64,000 bases of DNA from Rhea pennata (GCF_028389875.1 NC_084663.1:161928301-161992300); one strand, 5' to 3'. Counted from the first letter of the stretch, positions 34,001 to 49,855 are shown. Notes: generated from the sequence alone by a model not told the origin. A program made the numbers and translations.

Positions 34001-37000
34001 GGTGACTGCCCAGGTCCTGGGAGACCTAGCCAAAGAGCTGTTTCCTTCTATGTTGGCTCCAACTGGCTGCACATGGCGAGATCATCGTGAGGTCTGGTGT
34101 GCCCAGCACATACACGTCAAATATAGTTACAATCCTTAGGACCTACATCGATGGCTGACTTACTGGTTAGCAAGTTTGCTCTTGCTTGGCACGCTATGCT
34201 ATTGCTGGTCTGCTTGGCATAGGTATCTGGCAGAGGCATGAGCAAATGGCTTTATTTAGGACAGCTCTAAGACTGTTCAGATTTGTGTTGCATCCCAAAC
34301 AGGCTGTGTCCACCCCCCTCCTCCCCAAGCTTGGAGACTGAAGCTTAGATGAGATGTAGCAAGTTTGCTGCTTTTGTGGTTGTGTATCCCCCTCTCTGTG
34401 TGCCAGACCCTGTAGATTTAGAATTCAGCTCAGAGCTTTGAAAAATAAACCTTGTGAAGGCAAAGCACAATCTCCCAGAGAAAAGAAAAGCTGGATTTTT
34501 AACAGAAGGAAAAATCCTTTTATTCAGGCCAGATACATTCTTTCCCTCTCCTTTTTCCTTTCCCTCCACCTTTCTGTGTGCAATATTAGGGCAAATGTCA
34601 TGATTTTGCAAAAATAATGTAGAGTTCATCATTAAGTGCAACATCCTAGCTAAAAAAAATCTGAGCACGAACATGGTACATGGAGAGGGAGATAACAGAG
34701 CTCAGTGTTCATTTATACCATGTCTGTCTGCTGGTAAGAAAGAAGTATACCCTGGTGGCTGGGCTAGGATAGAAGAACAGAAAGAGAAAAGGTGTATTTC
34801 TATTTAAAACTGAGAAGTAGCATCCTAGGAGGATAAAAAGTGGTACCTTTTATTTTAGTCTTGCTTCTATATACTGTTTTTTGGCTTGGTCTTGGAATTG
34901 ACTATTCATTTTTTAAATGTATACTTATTTATGTTATTCAGACAGACGAATGTACTTTCAGTCAATCAGTCAAAACAGCCTGTCTCATGCTCGTTTTTGC
35001 CTCATTTGCTGCCAGTCATTTGATATCAGTGTAGCTCCTATCTAGAAAGTACATCTCTAGCAGTATCACACAGATTTGCTCCCTCTCCTTTTCTCTAATA
35101 TTCCGCAGCTTATTTCATATAGAAGCAAAATAAGGGCAGGTTTTACAGAGCAAAGTCAATGGGAATGGAAATTTATTAAACAACAACAAATATGAACTGC
35201 TTGGAATATTGCCCGACAAGTTACCATAAATTCACTTTGCAGCCAGCGAACGTCAGGCTTGTTTCTTCCCACATTTCAAGGAGCACGCAGCAGAGCAGCT
35301 TTCACTAGACTAGAAATCTCTTTGTGATTGTGGCATGGCTAAAGAGACGTGAAATTGTCTTAGGGAGAGACCCTGGAACATTTCAACATTTCAGGGAACT
35401 GTAGCTATACATACACCAACGATTATTGAATGGGGAAACAAAGTCTTTTGCGCACCACGGCAGTCAGGGAAAGAAAAAAGCTTATCTGAACTTCAGGCGT
35501 GTTCCCATCGCAGTGCAGGATTGTCACAGCTGTGTGATTTCCCCTGGGAGGTGCCCAACTATTTCATCCATCAGTTCCCCTGGAGACTTCTCCAGCCTCC
35601 CTCCTCTTCCACACTGCTTGCCTTTTCACTTCTAGGTCTTCCTGTCTTGCTTTACAAATGTTTCTGTTTCGCTCTCTTCCAGCTTATTTATTAATATTTT
35701 ACAGTATCTTTTCTTTTAACTCCTCCATAAATACAGAGGGAAAAGGTAGGCTGAGAATTAAGACAAACTCTATTTTTAGAAAACACTAAAATGTGTAGTA
35801 TAAACAAGTGTCCTGTGTGTTAACCATTTGTATGTATTCTCTGTTGTTTTTGGACAGGTCAGGGTTATAGTTAAAAGGTGGAGGTTTTTAATATCTAATG
35901 TGTGTATGAGGAGTTTCTATATTTGTATTAATTTTATTGATTTGTATTCATTAATTTTTGTGCCAAAACTGGATGAATAAATAACTGAAGAAAACCATTA
36001 ACCAGGAAAAAAGTAAAGGAAGAAAAATTTCATCCCCAAAAAACATAACCAGAAGAACATACTTGGCATGCCAATCTGTTTCACTTTAAGGACATTTTTC
36101 TTGATCACTCCAAAGCTTCCTCTTAATTCTATCATTGCATGACTTCTGGACTTCCCTTTCCCTCTCCCCTCTCTCACATACCCATCGTCTCCTCAAATAA
36201 TTTATTTGTGGTAATTACAAACATCAAAGCTGCATTGTTTCAGTGAGCTAGTTCCTTCTCCAAGCTCCTCATATTTGTAATCATTTCTCATAGCCCTGTC
36301 CCCAGAGTGCTCTGACTGTGTGTGCTGCTCAGCCCTGGGGGCCAGCCTCTGCTAGGTGAAGCTGAATTCAGAAGTGAGCACGACGGGTGAGATGTAGCTG
36401 TATAAAAGTGGGCTCCTCTCTATCTGTGTATAATGCAATATCATTCTTCATGCAGATCCAAATTCCAGTGGAGTTTTTTTGGCATTCACATTGTACTGCA
36501 AACACTTGACACCTGTTCATTTGTATATCAGCTTGGCAGCCTTAGCTGATAGCTCTCTGGTATGTCTGAGCTTAACGATGTGTCAGAAAATGTCTTGTTA
36601 AGCCACAATTTCTCCTGGATAAGTGAGAACAGAACTGGATTTATTAGCATTTGCCTTTTTTTCAGAAATCATTCTGTACTACCCATATATTCAAGTGAAT
36701 GGATGTGTATTTTGGAGATACAAATATGATGTTACATTCAATAGTGTATTAAAACAACAGCATGCTAATAAATTTAATAGATCCCTAGGATTTAGTATAA
36801 CTATATCATTTCAGTGATAAAAACTAGTTTTCAAGTATCATTTCTAAGAGGTAAAGGAACAGACTAGAACCTTTAGTCTCCATTCAATTAAAAACATCTG
36901 CTGTTTTCAAACAGTTACCTAATTCTTTTTTCAGTTTTTTGAAATAGTTTCTCACATTTCATTCTTCTTGAATTTTATTTGCATGATGATGAGTCAAAAA

Positions 37001-37699
37001 TATCGTAATAGTCTTGCAATCTTTCATACAGTCATGAAACAAATAACAGAAATCTGACTGAAACAATTGTCTTCATAGTATTTCTAGACTAAAGAGGTTG
37101 TCATGGATGAGTGACGCACCATCACAGAGGTTCTGGAGTGTTAGAATAGGCAACTACATTTTGGACACTTCACTGAATCGAATGTATAATAATTCACATT
37201 TTCATGCAGTCCCAGCAGGACTTAAATCAAGGCATCATTAATTAATAGAACCTTGTACAATGTGCCTGAGAAAGAATAATAATTAATAGGAGTTACTAAT
37301 TTTCAAATTTTCTATGATTCACAGAAGGATCTTTCCACTGTTGCATTAATGTCTTTTCAGGCAAGCAGTAGAATTTTAAACTGATGCTTCCACTAAGCTG
37401 TTCTCCAATAAGCAATTGTGTTTTCCTCTTTGTAGGACATGAATCATGCACAGGAAGGTTTGCCTTGCTTTAAGAAAACAATGAATACTGCAAAATTTTT
37501 AGAGTCTGGAATTTTCAGAGCATGGAAACTGCAAAAATACTCTTTTTGTTTGAGAACTCAGGTTTGTGCCTAGATGTGGAGCACAGGGATCAGGGCTGGT
37601 CAAGTGAGAGCATTTGCAATCCAGCTCAAATGATTCTTGCATTATTACTGTCTAAACTCAGAGACAGACCCCCAGAGGGTAGTTCACTTTATCTATCTT

Positions 37700-38250
37700 A
37701 GATGCACAATGTAGCTACCCATAGCTGGGCAATTTAGTGCCATTTGAGAAGGCTAGTAGAGCCAGATACTGTCTCCAGCACTTACCCAGGAAGGCGTGGG
37801 TTTCCAACTGCTCTGCAGCAGATTGACCACCTATGTACAGGTGCTGGGAGTGCAACAGAAGCCTTGATTCAGTGAGGCCCCCAAAGATGTCTAGTGCCTT
37901 TTGAGGCACTTGACTTGAGGCCTTAGAAAATCCTGGATGAACGCATGGGAGTCCATGGTATAAACATACAACATGTTTAGCAGGCAACTGAATTGAGCCC
38001 TACAGTATCCAAAATGGCCTATATTTAGACAACTATATTGCATCCCATGGTGAGGTTCAGTTCACCTAAATCTAGCTATGTTCCAGGTAAGGGTGAGATT
38101 CAGCTCACCCAAATTTAGGAAACTGATTCTTCTGCCTTGCCATAGGCATTCTAATTGCATGTAAGATTCTCAAAACCATCCCGCCTAATGTCCAGCTGCC
38201 AACCCAGAAAGGTGCAGGTCTTCTGTAGGTCCTGCGTCACATCTGATGAC
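37700..38250. repeat. Old dispersed repeat, copy A
   Basis: This segment shares scattered blocks, in the same orientation, with 55,760-57,085. ACAACTGAATTGAG-type and CCAGAAAGGTG blocks appear in both (the second at 38,204-38,214 and 56,542-56,552), followed by a shared TAGGTCCTGC. Similarity is patchy, so both copies would be ancient. The family was not identified. Confidence 0.35.
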
Positions 38251-41200
38251 TCTGTGCAGTTGTGACAGATCTCAAATGGCACAAGACACCAATATGAACA
38301 AAGCTCTTAGAGCTGAATAAACAGGAGAATTTTAAGCTGGCTGTATCTATAGTTTGAAGACTTAGTATTAGATCTCAGAGCCCACTGCAGTGATTAGAAA
38401 AGATCAGACAGATTAAAATGAAGAAACAAATCCCTCTTTGGGCCAAATCCCCTGTTTCTTAAGGGAAAAGATTGATATACATTCTAAGACTTCCTGTATC
38501 ATAGATACTCCTATGTAGAAAGATGGGGTCAACAGATGGAATAACATGCCAACATTACATGAGCTCTCAATCTAACTGACTCAGAATTAACAAGCAAGTG
38601 AAAAGTACAATTGTGAGTGTCATTTTAAAAACTGTTTTACATATAGTCCCAGAGAGCTCTCATCTTTTGTAAGAGAATAATGGAATAAATAAATATTGCC
38701 TGAAATTTCATCCTCAGATGTCATGACTTTTGACATTTCCACAAGGTTCTTCAACTCTCTGACAGATTGTAGAGGAACATCCTTTACACATAAATATAAC
38801 TGGAAAAGAATGCTGTGGAATGAAGCCTTCATGAATTATTTTAGGTTCATCTTACCTTGTGACAGTAGCTGGCAATCATGGGATTAACATTGCTGGCCTG
38901 TAGAGAGCACATTTCATTTTACAGCTGAGAAACCACAAGACACAAAGCATGTACTTACTTCAGATATTTATTGTAGTCCATCAGAGAATACCAAATCCCT
39001 GTTTTCAAACCACCAATGTACATTGCCTTCATGGTGTGAGTGAAGGGTGATAAGGCTAAATGAGAAGAACTGATGAACAAGGACAGATTTGTTTAACCAC
39101 CTTGCATAAAAATGAATTGGACAATTTTAAGTCAGAGTAGTTATTGTTTTATTCTTTATATGCTAAAGCAATCTAACAAAACCAATACCATAAAAATAAC
39201 TAGAATGAATAAGGCATGTCAAAGTCTTCACTGAGGTGTCAAGTATATACATACAGTACTGAATATATTAGCAACAGTGTAAAAGATTGCCCCACACTTT
39301 ATTACTATTGTAATTATGAACTAATGAAGTAAGTGTCATCAGTGTTGTTTGATAGGTAGACACTGAGGATACAAGCACAAAATTTAAATGGTTAGTATCA
39401 AAGTTGTTGGATATGCTTCTCCTCACACTGGAGTCAATGGCAACTCTCACTAACTTCAATGGAAGGAGGGCCAGAGAGGCTGGAGAAGGCATTTCTGATC
39501 CTCCATTGCATAGTCCTCACACAGCTGAAATTATGTTGTCCACATTACTGTCACGCTTTAAAACTTTGAATTGAAAGGAGAAGTCATACTACGGAGTCCA
39601 TAAACTATGGGGATAGTTAAACCAGTATTAGCGGGCTATGTGCAGACCGTCTACTATGGCGTTGTGCATGTCTATAAAGGTTTCTAAGTTGGAGATAGTT
39701 ATGAATCATTCATACTGCTTACACTGTGCAGCCAGCCCAAGGCTTCTCTCTACTGTCAATGGAGAGAAGCTGGCACAACATGTAATTTATGCTCCTACAG
39801 GAGGTGGACAGAATATGTTTCCTCATTTCTGTCTGATGAGTGTGTAGGCAGTCAAGATCTCACGCATTAGGTAGTAGATTTTTTGACTTGCTCATTGCTC
39901 TCTTGACATTATATGCCACAGTAGTAGTTGCAACAGGATACCTATATTAGATGGTCTGCATATGCCTTTGTGTGACTTTCCTGACAAGCAATCAGATCTT
40001 TTTAGGTGAGATATTGTTATGGAGATTTAGCTAATCATGGATTCTACTTTTTAATACTTTACCTGTCCAATTATGGCAAGATTAATACATAGTCAATTTT
40101 TTTTTTGTTTAACTGAGGAAAGTCTCTTTATTTCTCACAGTAAAGTCAACTGGAAACAAAGTGTTTTCTAATTTTTTTTTAACCAAGTGTCTTTATGGAG
40201 ATAAACTGACAGTTACGGAGTTTGCTTTGTTTTTGAGAAAAATATCCTTAACATCTAATAAATTAAACTTTCATGTAATGGATCAGGATTTTATGTAATG
40301 CTGTCTTAACAAAAGCAAAGTTTTGGCTAGTGATCAGTGACAATCAATTAGACTTTACAACAAGCCATTGCAAATTTAAAATATGCACATGAATAAACAG
40401 TAGAATAACACTATGAGAGAAATAACTTGTCTTACACTGTCGTCAATGAAAATATATATTCATTAACATATGTATACTATGAAGCAGGGAAACTAACAAG
40501 ATACAACCTGTCTGGAAAGCATTATGTGGATAACGTTTGCAGGCAAATAAAATCAATCTTTAAGAATGCTAGTTATTGTCTTAGTCTGTTACTGAATATT
40601 ACAATCCTACTCTAACTCTCAAATGTGTTGTAAGCACTGAAAAGACAACAGGCAGCAAAGGAAAGTATTGATTTAGAAAACAAAATGTATGGCCTTTATC
40701 AAATGCCTTTGTCTAGTAACACAATACTGTACCAGGCAAAATTACCTTGGTAGAGCAGCAAGATCTTCTAATGCCTATATTTTAGGAAGATGCAGTTACA
40801 AAATATGAGTTTAACAGGAGGTCATTCATTATCTGGTAGTAATTTCAAGGTATGTGAAAGAAGCAGGTGCAGCACTACAAATATACATGTATATGTAAAT
40901 GACTGTTAATACAACCCTTCCAACAAAATATCCCTGCAGTCAAACTTTTCTTACTAATAGACAGGAACACAGCAGTTTATGGTCTGGCTGTTCTATGACT
41001 TTCAAATATCATCTTTAAGATCATGGAAGAAGCAAGCTTGAGTACCACAGAATTCCATCTAACCCTTGCGGGAAGAAATGATATTTACATTACTGAACAC
41101 TGCTCTGGAAACCACGTAAACTGTTGTGCCCTGGACTTAGTAAAGGCTCATGAGTAAATGGAAAAGCAATGGGCCAAGCAGAACCATCTGAGATTATCTT

Positions 41201-44200
41201 GAAAATGTCAAAAACTTCCCTTCTTTCTATCAACAGGGGATTCTTAATGCATTTCTACTAATCAAAACTCCATGGAGCAAAGTGTTGGGGAAGGATGTGA
41301 TGAAAAAGATCCAGTAGTTGCAAAGGTAATCCATTGCGTACTGTTGTGTCATGTAAGCGCTTGGATGATGGACAGTGGCAGTGTGGTTATAAATCTCTTT
41401 ACACTTTCTCCTGTGTATTAGGAATTTCATCTTAAAAAGGGGAAAACAGGATGAGAGTTCTGATCAATATTTTACCCTCTTCACTTCTGAAGGATATATT
41501 TTCATAAATATAGAAAAGTCATCATTTAGCAATTATGGTAGTCTGAAAGTGGGAAGAAGATAGGAGTCCTGAAAGACTTGGAGAGCTTTTAAAGGCTTTT
41601 CTCATGTTAGGATCAAGAGCAAGAAATAATCAAATACATAACAGCACAGCCCCAAAATATTAAGAATGAGATACCATCTAGGTTGCTGTTTTTATCTCTA
41701 TAGTTCTCTTTTTTTTTGACTGTTTCCATATTAACTAGCAGATGTTGCCAAATAATATCTACAGACTCACTCTTTTACACAGTTATTTCAGAAATTGCAG
41801 TAACATTTATAGAGACTCAAATTATCATCATCTCTAAAGCAGAAGTCCCAGCCTGGGATTCCGCTATTCAAGTCTGCGTCAAGTATGGTGGTAAATGGAG
41901 TCCCTCCAATACAGTGATCCTTTTATAGTGTATGTACTTGAAATTTACTGGCTTGTGTATGTATGTAGACATCTGTGTGTGTGTACGTGTAAATAAATGT
42001 GTGTATAGGGAAAGATATGCATGCTCATATATACTACACACGTGTGCCACTCTCAGAAATAGGAAAGGAAAATAGCATGAGAGCAGGAGATTTAGAAAGT
42101 CAGAAGCAGAATGCTTTACAGCTCAGACTTCTGGTCTCTGCTGCATGTTAAGTCCCAATCCCTAAACAGGGGAAAGAAAAAGGATTTCCTCGTTACGGAG
42201 CCCCAAGAGTTGGCAGGAAGTACAGAGCAAGCTGCACTTAGTTATTTTCAGGTTTTTGAAGTTATTTTATGTCATAACAATCAGCTATTTTGAATGAGGG
42301 ATATTAGAGATTTGTCTAGTATTATCTAGTTAATGTTAGCCTTCTTTCTCTACTGACCTCTTAGAAAATGTGTGTTTTCCTTTCGTTGAAGCAGTAAGGG
42401 CTGAGTTTGACAAATGATTAATTACATTAATGGTTAAACCTGAAGGGTATCTTTATCGTAGTTCTCACTCTTGAGACACTATATTAATCTCCTTTCTGTC
42501 CTTCAGTGTTGGTATCTTACTCTTTACTAACCCTCTGAGCTGGTCTGAGCCCTGTTCACTGCTTTCACCAGCCTGTGAAAGGCATGTAGGGTTTCAGGAG
42601 AGATCGTTTTGAACCCCATCCATTTGTGCATATGGGTTTGAAGGCAGCTGTGTTGCATGTTCATACCTAGGAAAGTCAACAGATTCAGATGTCTCATAAA
42701 GGTGAAACAGCAATACACAGAATTCATGACAACCAGCACAGATTGAGCTGTACATCTAGCTACATCAGCGTTGATCTGGCCAAGAAACGAAGGAGTCATT
42801 ATACCATGACTTCCCCGCACTCCCTCTTGACTCCTCACTCCAGCAATGGCATGAAGATGAAACACCACTGTGCCGACAAGGAGCAGGACACGAAAGAGTC
42901 TGGGCTAAGCCTGCATCCCCCAGTCTCACCACTGGCATCTAACTACAGGCACTTAAGTGAGGTGCCTGAATTACAGGCTTTGTCATACCAGGCTACCTGC
43001 ACAGGGAAGAAAAACAGGCCCTTTCCCAAGAGCAGTCTGGATTTGGCAGTGCCTATTTCTTCTGAGCACCTGCAGAGACTGAGAAAGACCTCCATGCTGA
43101 GCGAGATGCTCACTGACATGCCCAGTGCTAGCTGGGATGACTCTAGGCCCTAAGACACAGTTGGTTTTCATGAAGACAAATGGGGTGAAAGCATAAAGAG
43201 TGAGCAGGAGAGGATTTCAAGCCTGAGAGAACTTAGGGATGGCCTGTCAGGTAGGTCACAGTGCTTTTGTCACCATGACCTCTTCTCACTTCTGAGCTCT
43301 AAGCATAAGCTGGACTGAAAGTGCATTTACAGCTAATAAAGCAGAGCTTCCATAGTCCATCTACTGTAGTTAGGAATCGTAAGGCTGTGTATGATTGTAG
43401 TGAAAAGGAAAGTTTAGTGTTGCATCCGAAGTAATTATTATAAAAGGCTATATACAGAAACAAATTCAATTGCATTAGCCCTACAGAAAGTGATTTAAGG
43501 CATTTTACACAAAAAATACTGGGCTCTGTGAAACCTATTTCAGGAATGTATCAAAACAATTTTATATATTTTTTATTTCTCTCCATGGTACATTACTTTT
43601 GTAAAGTTATAAAGCCATAAAGAATCTTTTCCTTAAAAGTTCAAACTCTGCCTTGCTACACTGCTGTGCATATATATATATATGTATATACACATACTGT
43701 TATACACTACTAAATAGAGTCTTTAGAAGTGGGAGAATTTTTTAAAAAATTATTTTGATTGGAACTCTCCCAAAACTGACGCTGCATCATTTAGTTTCAG
43801 GTATGATCTATATACAAGATCTGTTTTCTTTGTCTCAGATTAGGCTGAAATGTTAAAACTGTTTATCTAGAACAACGGGTTTAATAAGATTTTTTCAACC
43901 CAGCCCTATTTCTGTTAATTCTATTCTAACCTTGACTTGCAACCAAGCATCTCCCCTATCAATTCACATTTAACTATGTTAAATACTAATATAGAAATAC
44001 AGCATCAAAACTGGAGCTAACAATTTGCATGCTTTCAAGCAATGTTCATATATTTAAAGTCGTAAAAGTTTAACAAGCAAGTATAAACGTCAATTGATAC
44101 CCAAATCAAGACATCTGACCTCCTTAAGCAACACATTTTCTTTGAATTTGCTAAATGCAACAAAGCTGCTAGTGGATATTAAGTGATATTCCTTACCAAC

Positions 44201-47200
44201 AAAACAAAGTAATTTGGGAGAAGTCTGTATATAAATGTACATCATTTAATGCAGTTTGATATCCCTAAAAGTCAGAATACAAGTCTTTGTATATTTGTGT
44301 TCAGATTAGACAAAATTTGGAAAGAAGCTTCAGAGTGCTTTGAAGGTGAAAGTGATCCCTTCCCTCCCAGTACGTGCACATATGCACACATTATTTAGAA
44401 AATATTCTTGCAGCCTCAAACTCAACTAATACCACAAAGCTAAGATCTGAACGTTTCAAACTGCTTTTCTTAGGACAGATTTTTAAGAGCGTTCATCACA
44501 ACAGGCTAAGATCAGCTGATTACTTAAAATTTGTCAGCTTTATCTAAAGACTGAAACAGTTCATCTATAGTTACACTGCGTGTATATAATGTAGTATACA
44601 CATAGCTAATATGAAAGTAAATCAAATCAAGACTAGAATGTCAAAATAAAAGGAAAAAAAATCCAACCCCAGACCTCAAAACTTTTACTGATGTTGTTAT
44701 CTGATGAGTTAATCTTACTATAGAAAATTCTCAAAATCCCTCACAAAATTCTTTGCCATTGGCTTTACTGACACAGCAAAGCAGAAAACAGCAAAACTCA
44801 GACTATATACTATAGCCATAAGGAAGAAACAAAGTTTTGCCACTACATTTTGAGTGAGTCAAAATGTAGTCTCTAAGCTTTAATAATGCATTCAACCAAA
44901 GAACAGTCATCATGATTTACAACAGATGGTCAAGAATACATACACAGAAGTGTATATTTAGAATAAAGAATAAAGGCTAAAGGTAGGGCCTGATAAAGCT
45001 TGACTAAACAAAAATAAGTGGACCGAATCTTTGTTATATCCTCTGAAAGAAAGAAGCATGAAGTGGGCTTCCACAGGTATAGAGCTTACAGAAGGGGAGA
45101 CAGAAAGTCCAGTCAGCTTGAAGTGACTGAAAAGACAGTTCAGCCTAGAGAAGAATGTGGCTGTAGGGACATGAGTGTCTCAAAGACAGATAGGATGTGT
45201 GGCACATGGGAGAAGCAGAGGCAGATCTGAAGTTTTATTCAGAAATGTTTACCATCAGAAGACATCAATGGTCAAAAAGGATATTTTTGCTGGAATGCAC
45301 TAGCTTTGATGAAACATCCATTCTGACAGATTTTTCAGACCCAGGATTGTACCTTGAGGTGTAGACTGGGAGGAGGAGAGGAAAGACACGCCACCATTCA
45401 CCTAGCATGTGCTGCTTGGGGTGTTTGGTGGAACATGGGAGGTTCAACAATGGGAACTCATGTTTTCCCCTACCCATGTGAATGACCTTTTCAGGCTTAA
45501 CAAGAAAACCCACTGGGTGCACAGTGCAGATGAGTCATTCTTTAAGAGATATGATGGGCTTTTGTGTTTAAATAATTTGTATTTTTAAGAATAAGGACAA
45601 CTGATTACAGCATTCTGTTTCATATAGTAAGTTCTTCCTCACATGTTGAAGGATACAGAATCAAACAAAGTACCTGGAAAAGAAGAAAGAGAGACCTAGC
45701 AGACTACAGAAATATCACTGACTCGTGAGGCAGTATTTAGGTCTTTGTTGTATGCATGAGTGGAGGGGTATAAGTAGATTATACAAAAAAAATTCACAGA
45801 GAATAGATAAGAAGGAAGACCTGGAGAGCAGTGAAGAGCAGTATCTGTCCATCACGCATTTTGCAATCCCGTTCATTGTAAATCCTTTATCTTCATAAAT
45901 CTGCTAGATTTCACTAGAAAATCATTGCTTCTCTTACTCATTGCTCATTGGTCTCTCTAACCACTTTGAAAGAACAAGCACTACTGTCTAGAGACAGGAT
46001 TTGCACTCCCGGAAGGATCTTGGTTTCAGACGACCCAAGTGGGAGCTCAGCAAAGCCCAGAAGAGGTATAGAGGAAGCTCCAGGAGTTATAGTAGTGTAA
46101 CTGTCTAAATGACTAGTCTCTGATTTTAAAGAAGGAAGATTTCTTTCCATCTTCCCTATCACTTGGAACTAAAAGCTGTACACTTCACTAGTTTTTCAAG
46201 AATGGAAATCATACTGATTACTAATTTAGAAGATATAGATTTGGCTTCTGTGGAAATTTTGCTTTCAAAAGTCTCCAGAGATACTAACAGATTATACTGT
46301 ATCTGAGAGAATAGTTGCTATTAGATACCTCTTTTTTGTCAGTGATGAATAGAAACTCCCTTTCCCTCGTTCTTCCCAAGCAGAAGGACAACTTCTTCCT
46401 TTGGTAATGTAGCTGGTTTTAGTATGACAAACAAACTACGTCACTGGATGATGCCTACTGCTTAAAGCATAAAGGCTTATGGATTTCCTGCTGCCAGAAT
46501 AAAAAAGGTGCACAGGAAGAAAAATCATATCCAGATTATCATGAGACAAAAGCCTTTCATGCATATTAGACTGTATCAATGCAACATGATTAGAAATATG
46601 CTGAAATGAGAACTGATTGAAATACTGATCTTGATTCTTAAAATGGTTTGATTTCAGTGGAGCTGACTTTAAGTTACAGACAAACCTATGTGACTTCCTT
46701 CAACTTCTGGGCGGCTCAGAGTCCACAGCTCTGGGGGAACCAGTCAGAAAGGCTGCAACTGCTTTGTAGTAAAGTTTGGAAACTTGTAGGTGAGGGTGAT
46801 AATGTTATCTTTCTTATGGAGAATGTTATTGCTTTATTTTCACTCAGAGTCAGAAAGAAATCAGCTTTCAGAGGAAGAAGCTTATCTTTGTCTGCATGGC
46901 TATAATCAAAATCTTTGTTCCACTGAAGTTAATGACAAAACTCCCATTTACTTCTGTGCGAATGGGATTCACACAGGTGCAAAGCACAACGTTGTTATAC
47001 ACCCATATGCAACGTACAATCAGAACTGTAAACTATGTAGTCAGTTTAGTAGAAAAAATAGTGAACAATAATGAAAAATAGTACAATAAGTGAACAGTTT
47101 ATGTTACGCTGGAGAATTATCCTCTAGTGGATGTTTAGTTGTATTGGTCAGAACATTTGAATATGACAAATTATTAAAAATGTTCTGACTGAATTACTTC

Positions 47201-49855
47201 AAGATCATCTCTCCTTACTACTGCTAAAAGTTTATTTTAAAATTGTTTTCAAAGTCCTTGATCAGGTTTCCTGCTGTTTAATAATGACAAAATGGTTAAT
47301 AGCATATTGCTTATCTTTTATTTACCCTATTACCATGATACTACAATCTTTATCATTTTTTCTTTTTTTTCAAAAAAGAGGGCATAATTTCATATGTTAT
47401 TATGATCATCATAGTCTGTGTGAATATCTGGAATGGAAACATTGCTCTATTCAGTTCGTTGCTTGCTCTAATTTCTCTGGAAATATGCACTGTCATGTCT
47501 ATTGCATTTTGACAACATATTCTCAACTGTACAGCTATGCCTTAGCATTTGTCTGTCCAATTTCCCTTTGAAATTAAGGATTTTGCAATTCTATTTGATA
47601 TTCTGTCTCTTGCTGTTGATGCTATTCTTTCCCATCCAGCAGGATGAAAATTTGTCGGTGAGCATAAACACCAGCTTTGTAGTTTTGAAAATATGCATTT
47701 CTTCTTAATATCTGAAGTCTGTCCAGGCATTTATTTTTATAATGAAATTTGTAGGAACCTGATTTTCCTGGTAGAATTATTCTATAATTTTCTGTATTCA
47801 ATTTTAGTGGATTATCTTCAGAAGTAAATTAAAAAAAAACCCAACTCATAACAATGTTTTAATTTATTTTTCATGTTAAAACAATAAAAAAGACTCAGTG
47901 AGTAGGTATAGTTACATTTGATAATAGTTTAGGGTCAGTTATTAAACTGAAGAGATCTGCTGCTTGTTGCGACTCCGCATGTGTACACCACTTCCCAAGA
48001 ACAGCTCTAACTCACAGCCATATTGCATAGAAGCAAACTAGTTCACACAGCTGTGGGAATGTACAGCTGGATCGATCTCTCCTAAAAATCACACAGAGCT
48101 ATGATGGTTTTTATCACTGAGGCTCAGATTTCAGGAGACTTAGGTGGACAGAGGTTTGTGATGCCATGTGTGCATCTTAAGGGATTGGAATATACCAGCT
48201 TTTACTAGAACCCCATGCAAGTCCCTCTGCTCTTCCCCTTTAGCAGACACACTCTAACCTCTCTTTCAGCTTCTTTCTGTTTGTCTTTGAAATCACTAAG
48301 ATGCTTAAGATGTAACCAGAGTTCAGGTAGTCCATACTGTGGTTACCACATGTTGTATTGAGTCATCAGTGGAAAAAAAATGCAATATATTGAACACTAA
48401 AAACTTGGGGATAAGGCAAAATAAATGGCAATAAGGCAACCTTCCCCTCCCGCCTTAGTTAAAGGTAAAATGAAAAATCTCATAGGAGCCTACAGTACTG
48501 ATTGCATTATTCATTGCATCTATTTTTTTTTTTTGAGTTTCCACTTTAAAAGAGCATAAAATGGCAAGAACTTCTGTGTTGCACAACACAAAGGGGTTAT
48601 GCAATCCAAGGACTTTCCTTAGAGCTTACACTCTCTTTCCTGAATAGGTAATTGTCTTCTTTACCATCTCTTATTTTACCAGCCATTAACAGAAGAGAAA
48701 TATTGTAACCATGGCATACATATAAGTTACCTTAGAAGAAGAGTTATTAGATCTAAAGGAGGTGCAAATAGAAGCACTGGAAATAATGTAGCTTTTCACA
48801 TTTATGAACACAAATGTTCTTTCTTTTCTTTCTTTCATTCTGAAATTGAATTTGCTCTACAGATTTAATAGTTCTCTTAATCTTTGAAAAATGCAACGTA
48901 TGAAGAGAGTATTCAACCTTTAAGTACTATTAAAGAAATATATGCCTACTACCTTGTGCAAAGGGATCTCCATCTCCTGATGAAACGTTGCTGTGCGTTG
49001 TAGGAAAATAAGGAGAGAAGTCATATGGAAGACATGAATTTCTGACAGCACTCCCATGAGACAATCACTTTTCAGCAGAGGTTAGTTTGGGTCATTGTTT
49101 CACTGACCGTTTTTAAGCTCCAGTTCAGGTAAAGCAGGGCCCATCCTGCAAGCCCCTTGCTAGGACATCCCCTGAGTGGGAAGAGCCTTCAGAAGCCCTC
49201 TGTTTCTTAGGCAGCCTCTTACTCTTTGCCCATGGACATCTACAAATAGCTGAGAACACATTGGACATCTGGTTTGGTTGCACCAGCTGAAAGCAGTCAT
49301 CAGACTTAATCAAAGACCTTAATCTAGGCCAAGGCTAATTCAAAGACAGTGGGAGTCATGAGCTGTTCTCTTCTGCTTAACCAGCAATATGGAGCAAGGC
49401 AGAGGATCTGCCTTGGAGGGTCTGGATTTCATTACCTGTCAGTAAGCTTGCAGCATTAGAACAAGAAGGTGGAAATAGTATTAGTTACCACTGAATAAAA
49501 GGGAAATTGGGAATTTTCCCTAATAGGAAAAAGTATTGTGACACAACCTGTCCTGCAATAAGGTTGCTGAAGTGGAGAGTGTAAATAGGGTGTGCAAATG
49601 GATAACAGGAGAAGGACTAGGAGAGAGTTTAAAGGGACCTAAATGGTACAGCAAATGGAACATGTGGCTCTGGGAAAAAAACCTCTTCAAAGAAAAGATC
49701 TTCTGCCTGGTACCTGTTGTATCAGGGCCAACCAAGAGTGCTTGTGAGAATTGGCCTACATACTACTGTTAAGACATGAAATGCTAAATCATGAAATCCG
49801 CTCTCAAGTGAACCATCAGAGCAGCAGGCTAAGGCCCACATTTGAAATGCAGGAC

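Noticed and set aside
42689..43153. Open frame of 154 codons, the longest one outside genes and repeats in the intergenic gap
   Set aside because: There is no recognisable domain, no splice or promoter context, and the opposite strand is also open. Part of it overlaps repeat-like GGCACTTAAGTGAGGTGCC sequence. Chance is the best explanation.
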